Shown here piece after piece: positions 51,462 to 60,356 of a stretch of DNA of 64,000 nucleotides (within the stretch, counting starts at the first letter, position 1; each line of letters starts with the position of its first letter). Origin of the DNA: Dehalococcoidia bacterium (GTDB lineage Bacteria; Chloroflexota; Dehalococcoidia; Lucifugimonadales; SHYT01). The stretch is from positions 1-64,000 of the forward strand of contig SHXZ01000008.1 in assembly GCA_009693045.1 (NCBI GenBank). The letters run 5' to 3'. The notes beneath the pieces are model-generated. The model was not told the DNA's origin, ran no database searches, and was given only the letters and a program-made list of their open reading frames with translations. The position numbers and the translations under genes were made by a program.

Positions 51462-52556
51462 CTACAGTGGTGCTTCCTGCTCCGCTCCGAGCGGCGTGCT
51501 CTCCGGGGCGAGCACGTAGGGTATGGGACGCACGTCGTGGGTGTTTCCTCGGTTCCGGTTGAAGGGGCCCGGCTCTTCGGTCACGCGAAACTGCACAATC
51601 TGCCGCTCTTGGAGCTGCGCGAAGTCCAGTGCGTGCAGCGCGGAGAGATGGAAGAAATAGGTCCGCCCGTCCTCCGAGCGTATGAACCCAAAGCCCCGGT
51701 CGGTGACGATGTTGGCGATCCGGCCAACCATAAAGCCACGCTCCACCATCCCTTGGAGCTCGATGGGCATGGGCTGGCTGAGCTCGGCCTCGGACTGGGC
51801 GCGCTGCTGGGCGAATCGGGCGCGGCAGTCGTCGCAGTACACCCGCTCGCCGGGGCGCTGGTGGTAGCTGGTGGTGAACTCGCGATCGCCCACGTGGTCG
51901 GGGGACTCGCAGCGGACCTGCGCCGTGACGTACTCCAGGCGCAGGTCGTTCACGACGTCGTTAAGGAAGACCACAGTGCTGTCACGGACGCGGAGCGCAT
52001 CCAGAGGGTCCGTGTACGAATCGCTGCAGCTTCCGCGCACGCTGGCGATGACCACGCGCTTGCCGAGCCTGCGGACGTGTTGGAGCGCGGGGACGTAGTC
52101 ATCGTCGCCGATCACGGGCAGCGCCACGTCGTAGGCGTTGGAGATCATGGCATAGTAGAGCATGCCGCAAGCGAGCGCCACGTCGGCGCGCTTCTCCTCC
52201 GGGTAGAAGGGGTCACTGGCCTCGCGGTCCTCGCGGCGTACCCTGCGGCGGCGGAAGTCAATGGGCAGGATCTCGGTCTCAAAGTGGAACTCTTCCTTCA
52301 GCATGTCGTAGAACTCTTGGCGGCGCGCCACCTCGTCCGAGTCCCGCGCGTCAAAGTTAACCGGAATGCTGGCGAAGAACAGCGTGCGCACCAGCTCGAC
52401 GTCGGGCAGGCCCAGATCGGTCTTGGCCTTCGCCATCAAGATCTGGGGCAGCTTGCGGTAGTCAATCACGTACTGAGGGTCGGATGCTTCTTGCCTGAGG
52501 ATGAGGCGGCACCGGTAGAGCCAACTCCCATCAATAAACAGCATTACCTTGGCCAC
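51462..52556 (-). CDS. NYN-domain nuclease fused to a zinc knuckle and a cold-shock domain
   Basis: A 364-residue three-part protein. Residues 1-200 are a NYN (LabA/DUF88, PIN-like) domain with acidic sites D9 in LFIDGSW, D125 in EKRADVALACGMLYYA and D151-D153 in VIGDDDYVPALQHV. Residues 216-244 carry C216, H221, C241 and C244, a possible zinc knuckle (VRCESPDH, YCDDC). Residues 277-326 are a cold-shock domain with RNP1 GFGFI and RNP2 YFFHLSAL. It should bind and cut RNA. GTG 52556 follows AGGGAGG. It is a lone gene. The combination is unusual in my knowledge. Confidence 0.8.
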   Translation of the reverse strand: MAKVMLFIDGSWLYRCRLILRQEASDPQYVIDYRKLPQILMAKAKTDLGLPDVELVRTLFFASIPVNFDARDSDEVARRQEFYDMLKEEFHFETEILPIDFRRRRVRREDREASDPFYPEEKRADVALACGMLYYAMISNAYDVALPVIGDDDYVPALQHVRRLGKRVVIASVRGSCSDSYTDPLDALRVRDSTVVFLNDVVNDLRLEYVTAQVRCESPDHVGDREFTTSYHQRPGERVYCDDCRARFAQQRAQSEAELSQPMPIELQGMVERGFMVGRIANIVTDRGFGFIRSEDGRTYFFHLSALHALDFAQLQERQIVQFRVTEEPGPFNRNRGNTHDVRPIPYVLAPESTPLGAEQEAPL

Positions 52557-52639
52557 AATTGACAGACCTCCCTCGTTCTATCGCTTTTGTGTAGGAACCC
52601 ACTTAACTGCACTGGAACACTGACTCAAGGCGCTCTGCG

Positions 52640-53830
52640 TTATGTCACCCCCCGCTCCGTGAGCCGCTCAATGTCGGCCCACGAGTAGCCCAGCTCCTGG
52701 AGAATCTCCTCCGTGTGCTCTCCCAGCTCAGGCGGATTGCCCTGGATTGTCAGCGGCGTGTCACTCATGGTAAACGATGGGCCCACGACGGTGATAGTCC
52801 CGAGGAGCGGGTGCTCCATGGTCTGAATGTAGCCGTTGGCGCGCGCCTGCTCGTCGCGGAGGACATCGTGGTAGGTCTGCACCGGCGCGCACAGGATGTC
52901 GGCCTTCTGGAGGTCGTCAATCCACTCCTGAGTGGCGCGTCTTGGGAAGACCGCGTCCAGGAAGGCGACCAGAGCGTCGGGGTCCTTGGTCCGCGCCTCC
53001 GTGGTCGCAAACCGGGTGTCTTCCGTCAGGCCGGGCACGATGCGGCAGAACCGCTCCCAGCGGTCCTCTCCGACGCCCGCCAGGCAGAGGTAGCCGTCCG
53101 CGGTCTTGAAGGCCCCCCACGGGCCACGGACGAACACGTGGTGCCGACCGGCTTTGACCGCCTGTCCGGTCAGCGAGTATTGGGTCAGCTCCCACGTCTG
53201 CAACCCAATAAGCGAGCCGTAGATGGAGGTAGACACGCGCTGCCCCTTGCCGGTCCGTTCGCGGCTGTACAGCGCGGCGAGCACGGCGGCGGCTATATTG
53301 AAGCCGCCGCTTTCGTCGCCCATGAGGTTGCCCGCGGGCAACGGATAATCGTCGGCGCGGCCAGTCATGCTCATCAGGCCGCTGTAGGCTTGCGCCAGCA
53401 CGTCCCGCGCGGGGCGGTTGGCCATTGGCCCTTTAGGGCCGAAGCCGGACGCCTGCGCGTAGATGATGCGCGGGTTGCGGGCCTTCAGGTCTTCGTAGCC
53501 CAGTTGCAGCCTGTCCAGGACGCCTTCGCGCCAGTTGCTGATGACCACGTCGGCTTTCTGCGCCAGGCGGTACACCACCTCCTTGGCCTCCGGTGTCTTC
53601 AGATCAAGGGTGATGCTCCGTTTGCCTCGGTTGAACGCGAGGAAGTAGGGGCTCACTCCTTTGAGTTTGTCAACCCAGCGCGCGGCGGCGCGGCGGGAAG
53701 CGTCTCCGCCATCCCGGCGCTCAACCTTGTAGACCTGCGCGCCCATGTAGGAGAGGAGCAAGCCGGCAAAAGGCCCTTGGATCTCCTGCCCGAACTCAAT
53801 GACCTTTACGCCTTCCAGTGGACCACCCAT
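52640..53830 (-). CDS. Class III CoA-transferase (CaiB/BaiF)
   Basis: A 396-residue transferase: GGPLEGVKVIEFGQEIQGPFAGLLLSYMGAQVYKVER, FLAFNRGKRSITLDLKTPEAK, VVISNWREGVLDRLQLGYEDL and the active site NRPARDVLAQAYSGLMSMTG with the nucleophile Asp in place. ATG 53830 is chosen since the family N-terminus begins there. It resembles the formyl-CoA/succinyl-CoA transferase group more than the pair at 36.5-39.2 kb. Substrate unknown. Confidence 0.87.
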   Translation of the reverse strand: MGGPLEGVKVIEFGQEIQGPFAGLLLSYMGAQVYKVERRDGGDASRRAAARWVDKLKGVSPYFLAFNRGKRSITLDLKTPEAKEVVYRLAQKADVVISNWREGVLDRLQLGYEDLKARNPRIIYAQASGFGPKGPMANRPARDVLAQAYSGLMSMTGRADDYPLPAGNLMGDESGGFNIAAAVLAALYSRERTGKGQRVSTSIYGSLIGLQTWELTQYSLTGQAVKAGRHHVFVRGPWGAFKTADGYLCLAGVGEDRWERFCRIVPGLTEDTRFATTEARTKDPDALVAFLDAVFPRRATQEWIDDLQKADILCAPVQTYHDVLRDEQARANGYIQTMEHPLLGTITVVGPSFTMSDTPLTIQGNPPELGEHTEEILQELGYSWADIERLTERGVT

Positions 53831-53961
53831 CTGTTTTCCCTCACTAGGCGATAGCGGCGGTGCGGTATGCGTTGGCGCTCCAAGGCCCATACTATACTGT
53901 TTCCGTCCCAGCACTGAAACGCCGGCATGGTTTCGCAACCATTTATTGAGAGGGTACGTGA

Positions 53962-53990
53962 GTAGGGGCGACCCGACGGGTCGCCCCTAC
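53962..53990. repeat. GTAGGGGC-type palindrome, core GACCCGACGGGTC
   Basis: GTAGGGGCGACCCGACGGGTCGCCCCTAC, a perfect 29-bp palindrome in the 5' region of lipB. Arms match the copies at 21066 and 58580. Confidence 0.7.
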
Positions 53991-54014
53991 GACCACACCA
54001 CCCACAAAGAACAT

Positions 54015-54728
54015 ATGCTGATGACCCAACGAATCTGTATTGTCCATGACCTGGGCCTCGTTGACTACGACCGCGCCTGGGAGCTCCAGAAGGCGCTGGC
54101 CGCTCGACGCGCCGACGGTGCGATTCCCGACCTGCTCCTTCTGCTACAGCACCCCCACGTCTTCACGTTGGGCCGACGCGGGCAGGACGCGGACATCTTG
54201 CTCTCGCCGGAAGAGCTTGTTCGCCTGGGCGTGACGGTGCACCACGTGGACCGGGGCGGGCTGGCGACGTACCACGGGCCGGGGCAGCTCGTGGGCTACC
54301 CCATCGTGGACCTGCGGGCGTGGGGCGGCGGGCCGGTGCGGTACGTGCGCACGCTGGAGGATGCGCTCATCAAGGCTGCCATCCAGCTAGGCGTGCCAAC
54401 GGAACGGCGCGAGGGCCTGACGGGCGTGTGGGCCGGCAAGCGGAAGCTGGCCGCCATCGGCGTGCGCGTGAGCCGGGGGGTGACGACGCACGGCTTCGCG
54501 CTGAACGTCTCCACGGACCTGAGCTTCTTCAAGCACATCGTGCCGTGCGGGATGCCGGAGGCGGAGGCCACGTCGCTGGAGCGCGAGCTGGACGCTCCGG
54601 TGGACATGGCGCGCGTGCGGGACGAGGTGGAGCGGGTGTTTGGGCAGGTGTTTGGCTTTGCGATGGGGCGGGACGAAATCCTCACCACCGCCCTTGGGGA
54701 GAGGAAACCTCGGTTCGCGTCCCTTTAG
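54015..54728 (+). CDS. lipB: Octanoyltransferase LipB
   Basis: LipB transfers octanoate from acyl carrier protein to lipoyl domains. The 237-residue protein has LLLLQHPHVFTLGRRG, VDRGGLATYHGPGQLVGYPIVDL, GVWAGKRKLAAIGVRVSRGVTTHGFALNV (catalytic Lys) and VPCGMPEAEATSLERE (catalytic Cys). Start ATG 54015, with ATG 54021 the alternative. lipA is not next to it. Its tail overlaps queF by 4 bp, convergent. Confidence 0.94.
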   Translation: MLMTQRICIVHDLGLVDYDRAWELQKALAARRADGAIPDLLLLLQHPHVFTLGRRGQDADILLSPEELVRLGVTVHHVDRGGLATYHGPGQLVGYPIVDLRAWGGGPVRYVRTLEDALIKAAIQLGVPTERREGLTGVWAGKRKLAAIGVRVSRGVTTHGFALNVSTDLSFFKHIVPCGMPEAEATSLERELDAPVDMARVRDEVERVFGQVFGFAMGRDEILTTALGERKPRFASL

Positions 54729-55177
54729 GCCGTGCCAGCGGCCGAAAACCCCTTCGTGTTGTCGTAGGCGGCTTCAACCATGGTGTGGATGCCTCCGCGG
54801 GGCTTGTAGTCCAGCGTGAGCTTCATGCGGCGCGGCTTGCAGCAGGCCACCAGGTCGCGGAGGATGCGGTTGGCGGCGTGCTCCTGGACGATGCCGACGT
54901 TCCGGTACGCCAGCAGGTAGTACTTCACCGACTTCAGCTCCAGGAGCAGCCGGTCCGGCACGTAGCGCACGGTGAGCGTGCCGAAGTCGGGGAGGCCGGT
55001 CCACGGGCAGACGGCGGTGAACTCGTCGGTGTCCAGCGCCACCTCGGCGTCCGAGTCGGGGTAGTCGTACGCGAACGAGATGAGCGCGCCCGGATCAGCG
55101 ACCTCCGGGCTGTCAACGGGGCCTTTCCAGTCCAGGGCGTCGTAGCGGGCTTTCAGGTCGTCGTAGCGGTGAGGCAT
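54725..55177 (-). CDS. queF: NADPH-dependent 7-cyano-7-deazaguanine reductase QueF
   Basis: QueF reduces preQ0 to preQ1 for queuosine. The 150-residue unimodular form has EFTAVCPWTGLPDFGTLTVRY with the active Cys and Asp, and LELKSVKYYLLAYRNVGIVQEHAANRIL, the QueF signature with the substrate Glu and His. ATG 55177 gives the natural N-terminus; the long ORF upstream is antisense to the next gene. No other queuosine gene is nearby. Confidence 0.92.
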   Translation of the reverse strand: MPHRYDDLKARYDALDWKGPVDSPEVADPGALISFAYDYPDSDAEVALDTDEFTAVCPWTGLPDFGTLTVRYVPDRLLLELKSVKYYLLAYRNVGIVQEHAANRILRDLVACCKPRRMKLTLDYKPRGGIHTMVEAAYDNTKGFSAAGTA

Positions 55178-55318
55178 CGCTGGCGTCCTACGTTTTCCAT
55201 CTATGGTACCACGCCACACAGGGAGTTCCCCCAAGTCGCTAGTTTCGCTATACTTCGCACCGAGACTGTCACCTCTGCTGCCCCGAACAGACTGACATTG
55301 ATGGAGGAGGTAGAAACC

Positions 55319-55564
55319 ATGACGACCGCCGTAAATCCCAGGCTCAAGGTACTCCAGGCTCTGCGCTCCAAAGAGGGACAACGCATTTCGGTGGTTGACC
55401 TGGTGAAGACCACGGGCCTGGAGGAAGAGTTGGTCAAGAACAACTGCATCGACCTTGAGGTCGCCGGGTTCATCGTCGGGTACCGCAAGTCCGCGACGGA
55501 CGTCAGCTTCTCCATCTCGGATACGGGGAAGGTCCATGCTACGTATCTGGAGAGCAGGCGCTAG
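55319..55564 (+). CDS. Small winged-helix-like protein, uncharacterised
   Basis: An 81-residue protein. RLKVLQALRSKEGQRISVVDLVKTTGLEEELVKNNCIDLEVAGFIVGYRKSATDVSFSISDTG suggests a winged helix with a short wing and then a strand end. ATG 55319 lies 8 nt after AGGAGG and is preferred to ATG 55301. It could be a small regulator. No close family recognised. Confidence 0.6.
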   Translation: MTTAVNPRLKVLQALRSKEGQRISVVDLVKTTGLEEELVKNNCIDLEVAGFIVGYRKSATDVSFSISDTGKVHATYLESRR

Positions 55565-55620
55565 GGCGCGCCCCGCAGAAGGACCCTGCGTGTCTTAGTT
55601 ATGGAGCGCCTGACGGGCCA

Positions 55621-56706
55621 TCACCGCCGCAAGCGGTGCAGCAGGTCTCGTTCCAGCCGCTCAAGCTGTCTCATTTGGTCAAACGAGGCAAAGCGCAGGA
55701 TGATCGTCTGCGCGCCCGCTTCGTGGTATTCCGCGATGCGGTCGGCGATGCGGGCCGCGCCGCCGAAGGGCCCCCACGCGTCGCCCCAGTGGCGTACGCC
55801 GTAGTAGCGCATCAGGAACGTGTCGGCCTCCTGCGCCGCCTGGGGCTCGTCCTCGCCGACGTTCACGGTCATGTAGAAGACGGCTTGCAGTGATGCCGGG
55901 TCGCGGCCCGCCTCCTTGGCGTACGCCCGGACCTTGCGGACGACCTCGGCGAACTCTTCCGGCGAGTCGGTGATGCCCATCACGCCGTCGGCGATGGTCG
56001 CGGCACGCCGGTACTGCCGCTCGTTGCCCGTGCGGTAGTGGCAGGCCAGCAACAGCGGGACGCCGGACTGCTGGACGGCGCGCGGTTGCATCGTGGGGCC
56101 TTCGTACTGGTAGAAGTCGCCTTTGAATTCCACCCACTCCGTCGCCTGAAACGCCCGCAGCAACGCCACGACCTCCTCTAGTCGCGCTGTGCGCTGCTTT
56201 GGCGGCACGCCCGCCGCAGCCCACTCCCGCCGCATCCCCTCCGTGAACGTGCCGCCCACGCCCATCGCCAGCGTCAGCCGCCCGCCGGAGAGCTGGTCCA
56301 GCGTGTGCGCCGTCTGGGCCAGCAGCGCGGGCTGGCGGAGCGCGCCCAGCAGCACGGCAGTGCCGAGGCGCACTCGCCGCGTCCGCGCCGCCACCGCCGC
56401 GAGGGTGGACAGCGGCTCCAGGCGGGGCTTGGCGGTGAGGCTGTCGCCGACCCAGACAGAGTCGCAGCCGATGGCCTCGGCACGCTCCGCCATCGCTAGG
56501 ACGAGCGCGGTGTCGGGCTGGCCCTCGCCGGAGAGCAGGATGCCGCGCGTGGGGAGGAGGATGCCGATGCGGAGGGGTGCGGACCTAACCCCCTCGCCCT
56601 CCCTCGCTCCGCTCGGGACAGGCTCTTCCCTGAAGGGAAGGGGGGAGTTCCCCTCCCCTGAAGGGGAGGGGCTAGGGGAGAGGTGTTCCCGCCGCTCAGT
56701 GGCCAC
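55621..56706 (-). CDS. LLM-class F420-dependent oxidoreductase with repeat-encoded N-terminus
   Basis: A TIM-barrel luciferase-like oxidoreductase: LRIGILLPTRGILL, AERAEAIGCDSVWVGDSL, ARTRRVRLGTAVLLGALRQPALLAQTAHTLDQLSGGRLTLAMGVGG and VVRKVRAYAKEAGRDPASLQ. The F420 genes around it favour F420 as cofactor. GTG 56706 overlaps cofC by 11 bp. The first 45 codons are a translated hairpin repeat (HLSPSPSPSGEGNSPLPF); the barrel begins only after it. The repeat appears to have been inserted in frame between the start and the fold. Substrate unknown. Confidence 0.85.
   Translation of the reverse strand: MATERREHLSPSPSPSGEGNSPLPFREEPVPSGAREGEGVRSAPLRIGILLPTRGILLSGEGQPDTALVLAMAERAEAIGCDSVWVGDSLTAKPRLEPLSTLAAVAARTRRVRLGTAVLLGALRQPALLAQTAHTLDQLSGGRLTLAMGVGGTFTEGMRREWAAAGVPPKQRTARLEEVVALLRAFQATEWVEFKGDFYQYEGPTMQPRAVQQSGVPLLLACHYRTGNERQYRRAATIADGVMGITDSPEEFAEVVRKVRAYAKEAGRDPASLQAVFYMTVNVGEDEPQAAQEADTFLMRYYGVRHWGDAWGPFGGAARIADRIAEYHEAGAQTIILRFASFDQMRQLERLERDLLHRLRR
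56589..56690. repeat. Compound hairpin repeat inside a coding region
   Basis: Two CCCTTCCC/GGGAAGGG-type stems with a CTCGCTCCGCTCGGGACAGG piece between them lie in the 5' codons of the oxidoreductase gene. The combination mirrors the spacers at 31083 and 41280, but here it is translated. Confidence 0.65.
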
Positions 56707-57385
56707 GTCGTGACCTCTCGCTTTCTCGGAACAGCTTGTCGGGAGGGACGTGCGCCAGGGTCCAACCCTGCTCGCCGACGAAGGCGTCCGGCCTGAGCGA
56801 CCGCCACTGCCGCAGGTCGTCAATCGTGTCCACGTCCAGCCCCAGCGCCTGGCTGAAGTACGGCACGACCTGGTAGCCGAGGCGCGTCGCCTCCGCCAAG
56901 TGGCACTTGAAGCTCTGCTCGCCCAGCAGGAACGCGAACGTCGAATTGCGAGGCATGAGGACAGCGTTGCTGCCGCCGTCGCGCGCGGCAGGGACGAGCA
57001 CGGGGTAGCGCTGCCGCCCGGAGGCCTCCACGCACGCGGCCACCTCGGCCGGGGTGACCAAGGGCAGGTCGGCGGGCAGGAAAAGCGCCGCGTCGCCGCT
57101 CTGGGCGAACCACCGCGCGAAGGCCGAGTCCAGGGCGGCGTTTAGTCCCGCGCCTCCGTCGTCAAACCACTTTGCGCCCGCTTGCCGGGCAAGGGCCTGC
57201 ACCGCGCCGTCTCCGCCGACTACCCACGTCTCGGCGATGGCGGGGCACTGCGCGGCGGCCGCGACGACCCGCATCGCCAGGTGGCATGCGATGGCCGCGC
57301 GTTCGACATCGCTCACGTGCGGGGCCAGCCGCGACTTGGCGGCGGCGAGCGGCTTCATGGGGATGACGGCGAGGACCTGGGGCAT
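56696..57385 (-). CDS. cofC: 2-phospho-L-lactate guanylyltransferase CofC
   Basis: CofC activates 2-phospholactate or phosphoenolpyruvate with GTP for F420 synthesis. The 229-residue protein has VLAVIPMKPLAAAKSRLAPHVSDVERAAIA, ALFLPADLPLVTPAEVAAC (NTP metal site) and VPAARDGGSNAVLMPRNSTFAFLLG. It lies between cofD and the oxidoreductase on the minus strand, overlapping the latter's start, so they are co-translated. Confidence 0.9.
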   Translation of the reverse strand: MPQVLAVIPMKPLAAAKSRLAPHVSDVERAAIACHLAMRVVAAAAQCPAIAETWVVGGDGAVQALARQAGAKWFDDGGAGLNAALDSAFARWFAQSGDAALFLPADLPLVTPAEVAACVEASGRQRYPVLVPAARDGGSNAVLMPRNSTFAFLLGEQSFKCHLAEATRLGYQVVPYFSQALGLDVDTIDDLRQWRSLRPDAFVGEQGWTLAHVPPDKLFRESERSRRGH

Positions 57386-57588
57386 TTTTATGTCACCTGG
57401 ACCGCAGTGCGTCTGGCCGCTTCAAGGGTACATGAGAGGAGGCACAGGACGGAAGTGGCAATTGCTCCGGGGGGCCGGGGCCGCGCGTAGGCGGCGGCGT
57501 GGGGATGAGCGGGGGCGCGGCCCGGTGGGGATGAGGAGTGGGGCGCCGGCCCCCCCACCTCATGCCTCTCGCCCCACCTTGTTCTCTG

Positions 57589-58524
57589 TTATCGCGTCGC
57601 CAGATCCACGACCAGCTTCGCCAGCCGAACCTTGTCCTCAGGCCCAGTCATGATCGTGTCCGCCACGACGGCGCGCATCCCCAGCGCCTCCACCTGCGGC
57701 GCGAGTGCGCGGTCCACAGTGTCCAGCACGAACGTCGTGCACAGGCCCTTCAGCCGCTTCGCGACGGCGAGGGCGCTCGGCTCTTCGCCCAGCTCGCGGA
57801 AGAGCTTCGCCGCCGGGCCCTTGATGGCCTCGCCGCCGACGATGGGGCTGACGGCGATCTTGGGGCCGGAGAACGCCGCTATCCTCTTCCGCACGCCGAG
57901 CAACTCCAGAATCGGCTGGAGGCTCAGGAAGGGATTTGAGGGACAGAAGACGATGGCTCGGGCGGTCTCCAGCGCATCGGCGAAGGCGGGCGAGGGCGAC
58001 GACCAGTCCGCGCCCTCGTAGGTGATGTCCGTGACCCGTGGCTCGCAGCGGTGCTTGACGAAGTATTCCTGGAACTTGAGCACGCCCTGGTCGGTGAGCA
58101 GCGACGTGCGGACCGGATCATCGCTCATGGGCGCGACGCGGTGCTTGACGCCCAGCGCGGCGCAAAGCTCCTCGGTGGCCTGGGAGAGGCTGGCGCCGTG
58201 CTTCATCAGCTCGGAGCGGCGCAGGTGCGTGGCGAGGTCTTTGTCGCCCAGGTTGAACCAGGTCGGCACGCCGTATTTCTCCAGGGAGCGGAGCACCGTG
58301 AATGTGTCGTCCGCCAGGCCCCAGCCCGTCGCGGGGTTGACGATGCCCGCGAGAGTGTACATGACCGTGTCCAGGTCCGGCGAGACGTGGAGGCCGTGGA
58401 ACTCATCGTCGTCGCCCGTATTGACCACCACGAGGAACTGCTCGGGCGGCAGGACTTGCGCCAGGCCCCAGGCGAGCTTGGCGCCGCCGACGCCGCCAGC
58501 CAAGGCCAGGATTTCGTTGGGCAC
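57589..58524 (-). CDS. cofD: 2-phospho-L-lactate transferase CofD
   Basis: CofD joins the CofC product to Fo (7,8-didemethyl-8-hydroxy-5-deazariboflavin) to make F420-0. The 311-residue protein begins ILALAGGVGGAKLAWGLAQVLPPEQFLVVVNTGDDDEFHGLHVSPDLDTVMYTLAG, then DKDLATHLRRSELMKHGASLSQATEELC, IVFCPSNPFLSLQPILELLGVR and PIVGGEAIKGPAAKLF, all family motifs. A 203-bp very GC-rich spacer precedes cofC. fbiB/cofE, which adds glutamates, is not in the window. Confidence 0.92.
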   Translation of the reverse strand: MPNEILALAGGVGGAKLAWGLAQVLPPEQFLVVVNTGDDDEFHGLHVSPDLDTVMYTLAGIVNPATGWGLADDTFTVLRSLEKYGVPTWFNLGDKDLATHLRRSELMKHGASLSQATEELCAALGVKHRVAPMSDDPVRTSLLTDQGVLKFQEYFVKHRCEPRVTDITYEGADWSSPSPAFADALETARAIVFCPSNPFLSLQPILELLGVRKRIAAFSGPKIAVSPIVGGEAIKGPAAKLFRELGEEPSALAVAKRLKGLCTTFVLDTVDRALAPQVEALGMRAVVADTIMTGPEDKVRLAKLVVDLATR

Positions 58525-58579
58525 AGTGGCATACTCCAGTGCAGTGCGAAACTGTTCGCCGTGGGTTTCACGTCGCTGG

Positions 58580-58608
58580 GTAGGGGCGGGTTTGAAACCC
58601 GCCCCTAC
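58580..58608. repeat. GTAGGGGC-type palindrome, core GGGTTTGAAACCC
   Basis: GTAGGGGCGGGTTTGAAACCCGCCCCTAC, a perfect palindrome between the esterase and cofD. Confidence 0.7.
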
Positions 58609-58668
58609 GGCTACCGTCTCACCAGGTAGTTTGTGAGAGCCTCTTCCGAGACGCCGTCTATGGCAAGA

Positions 58669-60177
58669 CTAGCGAATGCCTTCCCACGTGAGACGCTCTT
58701 CGCGCCAGGGGTCGTTCATCGTCTTGCACTCGTAGTCAATGACCATGGTCGCCCGCTCGCTCAGGGAGTACGTCGGCCACTTTGGCATCGTGGAATGGTT
58801 CGGGTCGCCGGTGCGGGCGAAGTGGACGAAGGCTGGATTCACTTGGCCGACAACGCCGCGAGAAGCCGTTCGGACGAGCAGTGGCGACTCCACGTTGGCA
58901 AAGACCAGCGGCGTGGGGAGGCCGGTGTCCAACTGGTAGAAGTACATGTACGGCGCCTTCCCGCCTGCGGCGATCTGCGCCTCGGCCACGCGAATGGCGG
59001 GGATGCGCCATTCGAGGTCCGACGAAATTGTTGCGAGCAGCGCCGATGCCGCAGACCCCGGCCGCGTCCGGCGGTACGTCTCCACCACGCCGTCGGCGCG
59101 GCTCCCGAGCATGGGACGCAGGTCGCGGCGGAGCGCCGCGTCGTCCATCCAGCCGAAGTCCGGGTTCAGCCTCGTGGCGTTGAAGTGGTCATGGCGGCTG
59201 CTCCCGAGCATGATGGAGACGTTCTTGGCGGAACCGGACGCGATGGCGGCGGTCGGCTGGTCAAGCAGGGCGATCCCGTCAATGGCCGGAATGAACACTG
59301 TTGTATTTGGGAACGCAAGGAGCGGGGCGTCCTTCGCGATCATCTTGGCGGTCACTGCCGTTGACACTTGATAGAAGCGCTCCGCGGGTACGGAGGCGAG
59401 CTTGTTGATGTCGCCCTTCTTGACGCCAAGCTCCGCAAGGGCAGCGTCTGCATTGCGCGCCGCTTCTTCGCGGGTGACGCGCGGCCACATGAGGTAGCCG
59501 CTGATGGGGATTGCGCGGTGGAACAAACCCTTTGCCGCTGGCATAGCCAACAGGGTCCAGATCTTGGAGCCGCCGCCGGACTCGCCAAAGATGGTCACGT
59601 TGCCAGGGTCGCCACCGAACGCCGCAATGTTGTCGCGCACCCACTCCAGAGAGGCGACGATGTCCAACACTCCCGCGTTGGCCGACGTGGCGTACTCCTC
59701 GCCGAACGCGTCGCCCAGGTAAAGGTGGCCGAAAATGCTCAGGCGGTGGTTGACGGACACGGCCACCACGTCCCCGCGCTTCGCCAGCGCGGTGCCCTCG
59801 CACCGGGGCCCCGCGCCGGAGCCGAACTCCCACGCGCCGCCGTGGATCCACACCATCACCGGGCGGCGCGCACCGTCCCGGAGGCCGGGCGTCCACACGT
59901 TGAGCACCAGGCAGTCCTCGCCCTGTTGCTCGTTCTCGGCGAAGAACCCCGACGCCGCTCTCACGGCGGCCGCGTCCGCGCGTTCCGGCTGCGGACAGGC
60001 CTGGCCGTACTGGGTTGCATCGCGCACGCCAGCCCACGGCTTGGGCGCTGTAGGCGGCAGGAAGCGGTTGCGCCCTCCCGTCGGCCCACCGTAGGGGATG
60101 CCCTTGAAGATGTTGACGCCGCCGGCAGTGGTCCCGCGTACTTTGCCGGTGGTCGTTTCCACGATTGGGTCAGCCAT
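58669..60177 (-). CDS. Type-B carboxylesterase
   Basis: A 502-residue alpha/beta hydrolase of the carboxylesterase/lipase family. It begins [30 protein letters not shown], has [13 protein letters not shown] and [15 protein letters not shown] (oxyanion hole), and the nucleophile in [17 protein letters not shown], with further acid and His in the C-terminal half ([14 protein letters not shown]). ATG 60177 follows AGGAGGGGGCA. It sits between cofD and cofH, but such esterases have no known F420 role, so it may be a passenger. Confidence 0.9.
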   Translation of the reverse strand: MADPIVETTTGKVRGTTAGGVNIFKGIPYGGPTGGRNRFLPPTAPKPWAGVRDATQYGQACPQPERADAAAVRAASGFFAENEQQGEDCLVLNVWTPGLRDGARRPVMVWIHGGAWEFGSGAGPRCEGTALAKRGDVVAVSVNHRLSIFGHLYLGDAFGEEYATSANAGVLDIVASLEWVRDNIAAFGGDPGNVTIFGESGGGSKIWTLLAMPAAKGLFHRAIPISGYLMWPRVTREEAARNADAALAELGVKKGDINKLASVPAERFYQVSTAVTAKMIAKDAPLLAFPNTTVFIPAIDGIALLDQPTAAIASGSAKNVSIMLGSSRHDHFNATRLNPDFGWMDDAALRRDLRPMLGSRADGVVETYRRTRPGSAASALLATISSDLEWRIPAIRVAEAQIAAGGKAPYMYFYQLDTGLPTPLVFANVESPLLVRTASRGVVGQVNPAFVHFARTGDPNHSTMPKWPTYSLSERATMVIDYECKTMNDPWREERLTWEGIR

Positions 60178-60276
60178 TGCCCCCTCCTTGCTCTGCCAAT
60201 TGTGTCGCAGGACACGATCCACAGCTTTCATGTGGTAAGAGCGAAGCGAGATGATTCTTCCCCACCTCTCCGCCCT

Positions 60277-60320
60277 GACCTAACCCCCAGCCCCTTCCCT
60301 GCAAGGGAAGGGGAGTAAGC
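60277..60320. repeat. CCCTTCCC hairpin repeat upstream of the esterase
   Basis: CCCAGCCCCTTCCCTGCAAGGGAAGGGG, dispersed hairpin family, just after cofH and before the esterase. GAGATGATTCTTCCCC beside it belongs to the GATTCTTC repeat. Confidence 0.6.
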
Positions 60321-60356
60321 GACTCCGAAGGGGCTGAGCCCCTTCGGGCTTCCCAT

